Positions 1 through 5,971 of a DNA stretch of 6,018 nt are shown in pieces. Source of the DNA: an uncultured Romboutsia sp. (GTDB lineage Bacteria > Bacillota > Clostridia > Peptostreptococcales > Peptostreptococcaceae); the NCBI GenBank assembly GCA_937880075.1, contig CALFLM010000020.1, positions 1 to 6,018 on the forward strand. Reading direction: 5' to 3'. Position 1 is the first letter of the stretch, and each line of letters begins with the position of its first letter. Under the pieces are notes generated by a model. The model was given only the letters and a program-made list of their open reading frames with translations, made no database searches and was not told where the DNA came from. The translations under genes and the position numbers were made by a program.

Positions 1-11
1 CTGCTATTTTT

Positions 12-64
12 CTTTTAGATAACCTCATTAACAATGCTAACTTAATGACATTGGCCTCTAAAAG
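12..64 (-). repeat. Long imperfect stem-loop downstream of the CBS gene
   Basis: The outer arms CTTTTAGA (12-19) and TCTAAAAG (57-64) are perfect reverse complements. The inner arms TCATTAA (25-31) and TTAATGA (42-48) are also perfect and enclose a 10-base loop. Between them, read as minus-strand RNA, GGCC (56-53) can pair with GGUU (24-21) using two G-U wobbles; the plus strand would have A-C mismatches there, so the minus-strand transcript folds better. A competing pairing, CAATG (53-49) with CATTG (36-32), excludes the inner stem. It starts 17 bases after the CBS stop codon, where a terminator would be expected, but the bases after the stem in the minus direction are A-rich, not U-rich. 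It could be a processed 3' end, a leader element for the next gene outside the window, or part of a small repeat. Confidence 0.5.
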
Positions 65-81
65 CTCTATTTTATATTTAT

Positions 82-513
82 CTAGATTTCTATCTCTTCA
101 AATTCATGATTTTTTATATCTCTATTAAAGAAATATTCTATTATATCTCTTCTTTTTACTATACCTATAAATACATCATCATCATCGACTACTGGGATAA
201 AGTTCTGATCCATCAATTTAAGAACAAGCTCTTCTATATTTTTATTGATGTTTACAGTTATATTCTCTACCCTTCTGTCTATACTCATAACAGATATATC
301 TTCCATTTCTTTAATATCAAATTTTCCATCCTGCTTTATCTTCCAAAGTAAATCTCCCTCTGTTATAGTGCCCTTATATTTTCCATCTTCACCTAATATA
401 GGTACTGCAGAGTATTTATAATAATCCATTTTTTCCATTACTTGTCTTAATGAATCATCTTCAGATACATATGCTACATCAGTTTTTGGTGTTAAAAAGA
501 ATAATACGTTCAT
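82..513 (-). CDS. Small tandem CBS-domain protein
   Basis: This 143-aa soluble protein consists almost only of a CBS pair (Bateman module), which in other proteins binds adenine nucleotides or S-adenosyl ligands and acts as an energy or metabolite sensor. CBS1 spans about residues 12-58 (the S/T-x-x-D ligand motif appears as T51-E-G-D54) and CBS2 about 83-130 (the matching site is K120-R-R-D123, with Lys in place of Ser/Thr). The N-terminus MNVLFFLTPK and the acidic C-terminal tail frame the pair. No catalytic or DNA-binding domain is fused, so any output must be through a partner. The ATG at 513 is preceded by AAGGGG with a 9-base spacer. A good promoter lies upstream, and a weak hairpin separates it from the repressor gene, so it is probably its own transcription unit and not functionally tied to the transporter operon. 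The domain call is firm; the role is unknown. Confidence 0.93.
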   Translation of the reverse strand: MNVLFFLTPKTDVAYVSEDDSLRQVMEKMDYYKYSAVPILGEDGKYKGTITEGDLLWKIKQDGKFDIKEMEDISVMSIDRRVENITVNINKNIEELVLKLMDQNFIPVVDDDDVFIGIVKRRDIIEYFFNRDIKNHEFEEIEI

Positions 514-555
514 ATATTTTTTCCCCTTCTGGATTAATACCCTTTTATTAATATC

Positions 556-583
556 TATTTACATTTTAAGGTATTTACATTTT
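556..583 (-). repeat. 12-base direct repeat across the promoter core
   Basis: TATTTACATTTT occurs at 556-567 and again at 572-583 on the plus strand (AAAATGTAAATA on the minus strand), a period of 16 bases with a 4-base gap. One copy contains most of the candidate -10 box and the other fills the spacer, so a protein binding them would block RNA polymerase. It may equally be a chance repeat in AT-rich DNA. Confidence 0.45.
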
Positions 584-591
584 TTTTGCAA
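563..591 (-). promoter_or_regulatory. Sigma-A-type promoter for the CBS gene
   Basis: On the minus strand, TTGCAA (591-586; 4 of 6 match to TTGACA) is followed by a 17-base spacer and TAAAAT (568-563; 5 of 6 match to TATAAT). Transcription would start near 556, giving a leader of about 43 bases that carries the AAGGGG ribosome binding site. The spacer includes an A-tract directly after the -35 box. The AT-rich background raises the chance of false matches, but the exact 17-base spacing and position in the only sizeable gap argue for it. Confidence 0.55.
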
Positions 592-606
592 CACTCACTA
601 ATTTTT

Positions 607-625
607 AAAAACAATATTTAATTGT
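607..625 (-). terminator. Weak terminator-like hairpin after the LacI-family gene
   Basis: Read on the minus strand, ACAAU (625-621), a 5-base loop and AUUGU (615-611) form a 5-bp stem, followed at once by four U residues (610-607). It lies 10 bases past the UAA of the repressor gene, the right place for the operon end. The stem has a single G-C pair, so termination would be inefficient at best and read-through into the CBS gene is possible. Confidence 0.3.
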
Positions 626-634
626 ATTATTCTT

Positions 635-1654
635 TTATACTGTTTTTCTTTTTACAAGCTCTGGAACTATCATTTTGATTTCATTTTTTGCATCTACATT
701 TTCCAACTTTTTATTTAGTATTTCCACAGTTTCTCTTACCATATACTCTATTGGTTGTCTTATTGTCGTTAAAGAATAAGATTCCCACGAAGCCATCTCT
801 ATATCATCATAACCTATTACAGCAACATCTTCTGGAACCTTCAATTTAAATGTTTCTCTTGCAGCATCTACCACTCCAAGTGCTATCAAATCACTCGTGC
901 AAAAAATAGCAGTTGGTCTATCTTCCTTAGATAGTAATCTTTTTGCTGCATCATATCCTTTTTCATAATCGTACTCAGAATATTCTTCTTGAACATTAAA
1001 CACTCCGTATTTCCTTAACCGAGAATAAAAACCTACCTTTTTTTCAACTTCTTCACTTGTTTCTCTATATCCGATATAACCTATATTTTTATGCCCCTTC
1101 TCACATAAATACTCCGCTACTTTTGTAGCACCTGCAACAGGATCTGCATATACCATGCTTATATCTATTCCAGGTATAAATCTATTAAATAAAATCAAAG
1201 GTATCTCGTTTTCTATTATCGTTTCTGCCATATTTTTATTTATAGCTGAAGCTGTTATAATAACTCCATCAACTTGAAATTGTATAACCTTTCCTATGAT
1301 ATTTTCTATATTATCTGTTCTGTCTATTTTAAATACTAAACAATGTTTACCTTTTTCTTGTAACATTTCAACAAATAAGTTTATTATCCTATTGTAGAAT
1401 GGTCCCAAACCATGCCCTACTACAAGACCAACTATATTTGTTTTTCTACTAATCATCCCTCTAGCTATTAAATTGGGTTTATATCCTAATTCATCAGCAG
1501 CTTTTAAAACTTTTTTTCTTATTTCCTCTCCAACGCCTCTTCCGTCTGGACTGTTAAATGTTCTAGAAACTGAAGACTGAGAAACCCCTGCTAATTTTGC
1601 AACATCCTTAGATGTAATATTTTTATTAAAAACTTTTACTTCTTTTTCTTTCAT
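635..1654 (-). CDS. LacI-family transcriptional regulator
   Basis: This 339-aa repressor has the full two-part build of the LacI/GalR family. An N-terminal helix-turn-helix (residues about 14-34, with D17-V-A-K-L-A-G-V-S25 and V29-S-R31) is followed by a hinge helix (P60-N-L-I-A-R-G-M67) and a periplasmic-binding-protein-like effector domain (about 74-339). That domain shows the usual family segments: IVGLVVG, VDGVIITAS, FCTSDLIALG (251-260) and IGYDDIEMASW (280-290) before LTTIRQP. The recognition helix carries Q26-S27 where LacI has Tyr17-Gln18, so the operator should differ from that of LacI. The hinge has Met67 where a minor-groove-inserting Leu is usual. The ATG at 1654 is preceded by AGAGGGA with an 8-base spacer. 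As the last gene of the run, 53 bases after the symporter gene, it most likely controls this transporter module in response to its substrate; that role is inference from position. Confidence 0.95.
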   Translation of the reverse strand: MKEKEVKVFNKNITSKDVAKLAGVSQSSVSRTFNSPDGRGVGEEIRKKVLKAADELGYKPNLIARGMISRKTNIVGLVVGHGLGPFYNRIINLFVEMLQEKGKHCLVFKIDRTDNIENIIGKVIQFQVDGVIITASAINKNMAETIIENEIPLILFNRFIPGIDISMVYADPVAGATKVAEYLCEKGHKNIGYIGYRETSEEVEKKVGFYSRLRKYGVFNVQEEYSEYDYEKGYDAAKRLLSKEDRPTAIFCTSDLIALGVVDAARETFKLKVPEDVAVIGYDDIEMASWESYSLTTIRQPIEYMVRETVEILNKKLENVDAKNEIKMIVPELVKRKTV

Positions 1655-1678
1655 ATACTTAATCCCTCTATAACTTAA

Positions 1679-1707
1679 TGTTTATTCTATACTAATATAG
1701 TTTAACA
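1679..1707. promoter_or_regulatory. Imperfect dyad between symporter and repressor genes
   Basis: CTATA (1687-1691) and TATAG (1696-1700) form a perfect inverted repeat around CTAA. Further out, TGTT (1679-1682) mirrors AACA (1704-1707) with arms that differ by one base in length. It fills the 53-base gap just upstream of the LacI-family gene, where an autoregulatory operator could lie. Against this, it lacks the central CG typical of LacI-family operators and its composition is almost purely A/T. No U-tract follows, so it is not a terminator. Confidence 0.25.
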
Positions 1708-3300
1708 TTATTTTTTTATAATATCTATGCTTTCCTTATTGAAAAAATCATTTAATATTCTTTCATGATGTTCTGTATGATTTTGAGGGTTAAATGTTAA
1801 TTTTGAAACTACAATAAATACGATTGTATTTATTAAAAGTGCTGGAAAACTTAAAAAATAGCCTCCAATATTGACTTTTAAATACTCCATTAAAAGATAA
1901 GAACTCACACCTGATATAAGTGCTACTGCCGCACCCTTTGCAGTTGCTTTTCTCCAATATAACCCTCCTATAACAAGAGGAACTATCTGCACTAATCCAT
2001 TAGTTGCATAATTTACCATAAGAACCATTAATAGAGTCTCGTACTGGCTTAATATCATAGCAATTATACCTAATACAAATATTATAATTCGAGTAAGCCT
2101 AACTTCATTATGTCCATTTTCTTCCATAGTGCTTTTTATTTCATCATAATTATAGTATCCCAAACATTTTTCCTTTGCTCTAATCTTTTTTATATTTGTA
2201 AATATATCATTAGACACTATACCAGAAAGAGAGATTAATGTACTATCTAAAGTCCCTAATGTAGCTGCTAATATGAAGGTTGTTACAAGACCCATTATTA
2301 AAGCATTTCCACTATTATTTATCATTAATAGAAGAGATTCTTCTGGATTTGATACTAATAGCCCCGAGTCTGATAACCCTAAAGCTGCATATGCAAATAC
2401 TACAAATACAACTAGCCATATTCCTGATAAAGATGCCATAAGTGCTGATTTTTTTACACTCTTTACATCTTTTGCTAAACATATACTCATATAATTAGAA
2501 GGATACACCATCATACAAATAGCAGACATAATAATTGAAGATATCCAATAAGGCTCTGTATATATACCATTTGTATCAAAAATTATCTTTTCTGGTGCTA
2601 CCTTTTGAACTTCTGCAAAAATATTTATTATATTCCCATCATAATAATGGAATGCTATATAAAATACTGTTATCAAAGAACCACAAAGCATTAAAACAGC
2701 TGAAAAACTATCTACAGCCGCAACAGATCTTATCCCACCAGTTATTACATACAACATTATAACTGAGAAAGCTATTATAGATCCTACTTCTATACTTATT
2801 TTTGAATTAGAAGCTACATTTACTACCATTCCAAGTGTTTTAATTTCTGTTATAAGCCAAATTATATTAAAAGACAGTATTGTACAAGCTATAAGCAATT
2901 TTATCCACTTTGTTTCATATCTTAATTCCATAAAATCTGACAATGTAGACAAATGATATTTTTTAGAAATAGGCCAAATTTTTTCACTTAAAAAATACAT
3001 TATTATTCCAACCATACTACATGATACAATTGATGTTATAGCTACAAAACCATAATTATAGCAAAAACCTACTCTTCCAGTAAATGTAGTTCCAGAATAA
3101 AATGTTACTATTGTAAGTAGACCAACAACTACAGCAGGCATACTTTTGCCTGCTGTGTAATAATCTTCAAAACTTTGATTTATTTTTTTCTCTCTTGCTT
3201 TCTTTGAAAAACTTGCTCTATATGATAATACTACTACACATATAATATAGGATATCATCATAAGAAACGGAACAATCATATTTATCTCTTTCATAATCAT
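1708..3300 (-). CDS. Sodium:solute symporter (SSS family), 13 TM
   Basis: This 530-aa integral membrane protein is of the SSS/PutP-PanF type, which couples uptake of an organic solute to sodium entry. Hydrophobic segments can be placed near residues 8-27, 55-75, 84-105, 133-152, 170-189, 195-217, 250-270, 287-309, 333-355, 402-420, 423-446, 455-473 and 480-500, fitting the 13-helix family. Family marks include Y48-T-A-G51, F67-Y-S-G-T-T-F-T-G75, T187-G-G-I-R-S-V-A-A-V-D197 and the helix A345-A-T-L-G-T-L-D-S353. By comparison with PutP, the last stretch carries sodium-site residues; PutP Ser340 aligns with Gly349 and Thr341 with Thr350. Its ATG overlaps the stop of the DUF3311 gene by one base (TAATG) and AAGGGG lies 4 bases upstream; an alternative ATG at 3294 (10-base spacing) would remove two residues. 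The 69-aa protein is its likely partner. The substrate is not readable from the sequence. Confidence 0.93.
   Translation of the reverse strand: MIMKEINMIVPFLMMISYIICVVVLSYRASFSKKAREKKINQSFEDYYTAGKSMPAVVVGLLTIVTFYSGTTFTGRVGFCYNYGFVAITSIVSCSMVGIIMYFLSEKIWPISKKYHLSTLSDFMELRYETKWIKLLIACTILSFNIIWLITEIKTLGMVVNVASNSKISIEVGSIIAFSVIMLYVITGGIRSVAAVDSFSAVLMLCGSLITVFYIAFHYYDGNIINIFAEVQKVAPEKIIFDTNGIYTEPYWISSIIMSAICMMVYPSNYMSICLAKDVKSVKKSALMASLSGIWLVVFVVFAYAALGLSDSGLLVSNPEESLLLMINNSGNALIMGLVTTFILAATLGTLDSTLISLSGIVSNDIFTNIKKIRAKEKCLGYYNYDEIKSTMEENGHNEVRLTRIIIFVLGIIAMILSQYETLLMVLMVNYATNGLVQIVPLVIGGLYWRKATAKGAAVALISGVSSYLLMEYLKVNIGGYFLSFPALLINTIVFIVVSKLTFNPQNHTEHHERILNDFFNKESIDIIKK
3131..3156 (-). repeat. 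GC-rich perfect hairpin inside the symporter gene
   Basis: ACAGCAGGCA (3131-3140) and TGCCTGCTGT (3147-3156) are perfect 10-base reverse complements around a 6-base loop. The arms are 60% G+C in otherwise AT-rich DNA. The hairpin covers about codons 49-57 of the symporter (T-A-G-K-S-M-P-A-V), some 145 bases after its start. No U-tract follows on either strand, so it is not an intrinsic terminator. It may pause translation or transcription early in the gene, or be a by-product of a conserved protein motif. Confidence 0.5.
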
Positions 3301-3509
3301 TAATCCCCTTTTTTATTATTTCCTTCTTCATATTTGTATAGTATATACATAAGAAGAACAATTATAGAACATAAAGTTATAACCACAAATAGGAATAAGG
3401 GAATTCCCATAAATAAAACTGGTTTATTGTATATATGCATTAATGGGGGCATTAATAATAAAAAACAACCACTTATTAATATTAAAATAATCTTTCTAAT
3501 TTTACTCAT
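3300..3509 (-). CDS. DUF3311-type small membrane protein, symporter partner
   Basis: This 69-aa protein has two membrane segments (about residues 7-25 and 31-57) joined by a short turn, P21-P-L-M-H-I-Y-N-K-P30, then G35-I-P-L-F39 opening the second helix, and a charged, Lys/Glu-rich tail. The pattern of a Pro/Tyr-Asn turn followed by GIP-L-F matches the DUF3311 family of small proteins, which are typically encoded just before an SSS symporter. A similar arrangement (YhdT, DUF997, with PanF) is known in enteric bacteria. The start at 3509 has AAGGGA with an 8-base spacer. Its UAA shares a base with the symporter ATG, which implies translational coupling and matched production of both proteins. 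It is probably an accessory or assembly subunit of the symporter; the molecular role of DUF3311 is not established. The family call is by motif recognition only. Confidence 0.85.
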   Translation of the reverse strand: MSKIRKIILILISGCFLLLMPPLMHIYNKPVLFMGIPLFLFVVITLCSIIVLLMYILYKYEEGNNKKGD

Positions 3510-3547
3510 ATTTGAATTCCCTTATTTAACCTTTCTATTATAAATTT

Positions 3548-4801
3548 CTACTTATTCTTTACAAGAGTTTCAGGAAGAAATGCCCAAACTACTGCTCCTG
3601 CTATAAATACCGCCATTGCTATGTAGAATAAAATCATCATTCCCATGCTTCCTGTTGCTGCTCCTGCAGCTGCTGGTACCGCAAATGTAGATATTATACG
3701 TCCACCATTAAAAGACATTCCCGAAGATAGAGATCTATACTTATCTGGGAAAAGTTCTGTATAATAGGCACCCCAAGCACCTGAGTAACCAGCCATTATA
3801 CCTACTCCAAATGTAACCGCATAGAATGCATTTATACTATTTGCATCTAATTTAGTATACATAAATACAAACGCTGCACATAATAGCATTCCTATTAAAG
3901 GTACTTTTCTACCAAATTTATCTGCTACTGTTCCCCAAATAAAGTATCCAAATAACTGTCCTAATCCTTGGAAACTAAAGATTGTTCCTGCTACTGCAGC
4001 TGATAATCCTATAGTAGTAGTAAGGTATGTTGTCGCATTGTTTGAAAATACAGAATATGCTGTAAAGTTTGCTCCTGATAATAGTATTGTTCCTATTCCA
4101 ATCCATAAGTATTTACCTTTGTACATACTAAGATAACTTATTTTTTCTCCAGATTCTTTACCATTTTCATATAATTCTCTAGTATATTTATAATCATCTG
4201 GAACAAAGAATATTGCTAATATTGCTCCTATTATAGGTGGTATTATTACTGTATACATAAGTATTCTCCAGTTAGCATCTCCTAAAGCTCCATATACTTT
4301 ACCACCAAATATCATAGCTAAAGAGTAAAGTGCTGTAAGTGTAGCTGCTAATTTACCTCTATATTTACTTGGGAACATATCCGCTATTAAAGGCATGGCA
4401 CATCCGAACACCCCTCCTAAAACTACACCTGTGCAAAATCTTGCAACCTTCCAAATAAGAACATTTGTTGGTGCTAGCATTGGAACATATGTAGTAGCTG
4501 CTATTAATAATGCAATCAGTATTATTGTTCTTTTTTTACCTATTCTTGTTGATAGAGTACCGAATATAAATGTCCCTGGTATAGTACCAAAAGACATTAC
4601 AGCAAATATCTCTTCCGACTGTTTAAGAGTAAAGCCAAATCCTCCATTTGCTACATCTGCTATCATAGTTGGTTTTATAAATGTACCAACCATAAAATTA
4701 TAGCAATAGAAAAAGTATATTACCGCTATTGCGAAAAAGGCAATCATTCTTTTTGTTGAAGAGATATCTTTACCTAATATTATATCATTATTATCTTTCA
4801 T
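3548..4801 (-). CDS. MFS transporter, 12 TM, metabolite:H+ symporter-like
   Basis: This 417-aa protein has two six-helix halves joined by a charged cytoplasmic loop (about residues 203-228). The helices lie near 19-40, 66-84, 91-109, 117-138, 153-172, 180-200, 229-250, 265-289, 300-317, 323-345, 360-380 and 386-408. The MFS signature motif between helices 2 and 3 is G81-T-L-S-T-R-I-G-K-K-R91, with Thr85 replacing the usual Asp; the copy between helices 8 and 9, G290-T-V-A-D-K-F-G-R-K299, is canonical. P143...Y147-R-G-K after helix 4 and E349-L-F-P-D-K-Y-R356 after helix 10 resemble the sugar and aromatic-acid:H+ symporter branches. I chose the ATG at 4801 because GGAG (4811-4808) lies 6 bases upstream; an in-frame ATG at 4813 has its purine run touching the codon, too close to work well. 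It starts 25 bases after the SnoaL-like gene, so the two are probably co-transcribed and share a substrate or product. Direction and substrate are unknown. Confidence 0.93.
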   Translation of the reverse strand: MKDNNDIILGKDISSTKRMIAFFAIAVIYFFYCYNFMVGTFIKPTMIADVANGGFGFTLKQSEEIFAVMSFGTIPGTFIFGTLSTRIGKKRTIILIALLIAATTYVPMLAPTNVLIWKVARFCTGVVLGGVFGCAMPLIADMFPSKYRGKLAATLTALYSLAMIFGGKVYGALGDANWRILMYTVIIPPIIGAILAIFFVPDDYKYTRELYENGKESGEKISYLSMYKGKYLWIGIGTILLSGANFTAYSVFSNNATTYLTTTIGLSAAVAGTIFSFQGLGQLFGYFIWGTVADKFGRKVPLIGMLLCAAFVFMYTKLDANSINAFYAVTFGVGIMAGYSGAWGAYYTELFPDKYRSLSSGMSFNGGRIISTFAVPAAAGAATGSMGMMILFYIAMAVFIAGAVVWAFLPETLVKNK

Positions 4802-4806
4802 CACAA

Positions 4807-4811
4807 TCTCC
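4807..4811 (-). promoter_or_regulatory. Ribosome binding site of the MFS gene
   Basis: Minus-strand GGAGA (4811-4807) sits 5 bases before the ATG at 4801 (6 counting from GGAG), an acceptable spacing. This favours a 417-aa product. The alternative upstream ATG at 4813, which would add MEIV, is directly abutted by AAGGA with no spacer. Confidence 0.6.
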
Positions 4812-4826
4812 ATTCCTTTTTAATTC

Positions 4827-5957
4827 TTATTCTTCATCTTCTAATCCCATATATTTCTGTTTTAATGCATCAAGAGCATCAAATGTATCCCATTCTTCTA
4901 TTATTTTTCCATCTATTACATGGTAATGATTTATTCCCATTATATTCATTGGTTTTCCTGAAGGCTGACCTAAGAATCCTATTCCATCATTAATTCCACG
5001 TAATCTCCATCTTATAGATACATCGTATCCATCATTATTTGGTCTATCAGTACATGTAACTCTTTCTACTTCATAACTACCACTTGGTACAGATGAAAGG
5101 AAGCTTATTATCATACCCTGTATTTCATCATATCCATTAAGATCTTTATCGCATATATAATGTATTACCGCATTTTCATGGTAGTATTTTTTTACATCAG
5201 ATATGTATTTAGCATTATATACTCTACTACACATTTCAAGCATCATTTCTCCAACAGAATCATCTTTTGCTGTGTATTTTTCTGGCATAAACTGACCTTC
5301 CATAGATTCACATAATCCATAATTCGCCTGTAAAGGATTTACTTTATCTTTTGAAGCTTTAGCCATTTTTTTAGCAAGTTCATGTGGATCAAATCCTAAC
5401 TGAGTAACCATCCATAAATTGTCACGAACAAGCCATTCTTCATGTATTCTATTTGCTGTTGTTGCACAATCTATAACTGTTCTGAAGTTTATTTTTCTTC
5501 CTGTTGCTGGACCAAAATTACTATCACCCAAATTAGTTGCTGTTGACATAACTCTATGAGAAGAAAGATATCCTTCTTTACCATAGTTTGACCATATAAC
5601 ATTTTGTCCTATAAGTCTTCTATCTGGGAAAGCATGTAATGTTGCTAGTGTATTTGCTACTACATCTTTTATTCCTACAAGACTTGAAGTTCCTAAATGC
5701 ATTGTTACATTATTATGGTAAGTATCGTATATAACACCTATTCCTTTTTCTTCCCATATCTGGTGAGTTATTTTCATTATATAATCAACAAAATCTCTAT
5801 ACTGTGGATCAAACCCTACCATTTTCTGTTCTCTTTTAGTTTCTTTTGAAAAGTCATTATAATCTTTTACTCCTACTGGTGTAACTTCTGCTCCATTTCC
5901 ATAAAATACTTTATTGCTATTATAAGCAGTTTTTACAGTTTCTTTTTTAGTTTCCAT
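4827..5957 (-). CDS. Tandem SnoaL-like/NTF2-like domain protein (putative cyclase or isomerase)
   Basis: This 376-aa protein has no signal peptide or membrane segment, so it is cytosolic. It contains two NTF2-fold domains of the SnoaL-like/ester-cyclase type, at about residues 56-194 and 238-367. The halves share a spaced pattern: G95-I-x-D and G275-Y-D-E, then G153...N157 and G334...N338, then I171-H-E-E-W175-x3-D179 and I352-I-E-E-W356-x3-D360. The glycine-to-tryptophan distance is identical in both. SnoaL itself closes polyketide rings by aldol condensation through an Asp in a cone-shaped pocket, but relatives include isomerases, hydrolases and non-enzymes, so the reaction here is open. 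Trp-preceding Glu, the Asp residues and H172 or H344/H346 are candidate active-site residues. The start at 5957 has GAGGAG with an 8-base spacer; an in-frame ATG at 6008 (17 residues longer, Lys/Ile-rich) lacks one. It is the first gene of the run and the only enzyme candidate in it. Confidence 0.87.
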   Translation of the reverse strand: METKKETVKTAYNSNKVFYGNGAEVTPVGVKDYNDFSKETKREQKMVGFDPQYRDFVDYIMKITHQIWEEKGIGVIYDTYHNNVTMHLGTSSLVGIKDVVANTLATLHAFPDRRLIGQNVIWSNYGKEGYLSSHRVMSTATNLGDSNFGPATGRKINFRTVIDCATTANRIHEEWLVRDNLWMVTQLGFDPHELAKKMAKASKDKVNPLQANYGLCESMEGQFMPEKYTAKDDSVGEMMLEMCSRVYNAKYISDVKKYYHENAVIHYICDKDLNGYDEIQGMIISFLSSVPSGSYEVERVTCTDRPNNDGYDVSIRWRLRGINDGIGFLGQPSGKPMNIMGINHYHVIDGKIIEEWDTFDALDALKQKYMGLEDEE

Positions 5958-5965
5958 TTTACTTA

Positions 5966-5971
5966 CTCCTC
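5966..5971 (-). promoter_or_regulatory. Strong ribosome binding site of the SnoaL-like gene
   Basis: Minus-strand GAGGAG (5971-5966) lies 8 bases before the ATG at 5957 and settles the start in favour of METKKE. The AT-rich stretch further upstream (5972-6018) shows no convincing -35/-10 pair, so the operon promoter probably lies beyond the window edge. Confidence 0.85.

Noticed and set aside
1714..1743. Possible separate promoter for the LacI-family gene (TTCAAT-17-TATAAA on the minus strand)
   Set aside because: The -35 part matches only 3 of 6 positions and the -10 part lies in the AT-rich end of the symporter gene, where such matches are common. It is not strong enough to list.
4395..4703. 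102-codon plus-strand reading frame opposite the MFS gene
   Set aside because: It lies wholly inside a well-supported minus-strand gene, has no family resemblance and no convincing ribosome binding site. The same holds for the plus-strand frames at 106-351, 2273-2494, 2535-2762, 3334-3543 and 4729-4926.
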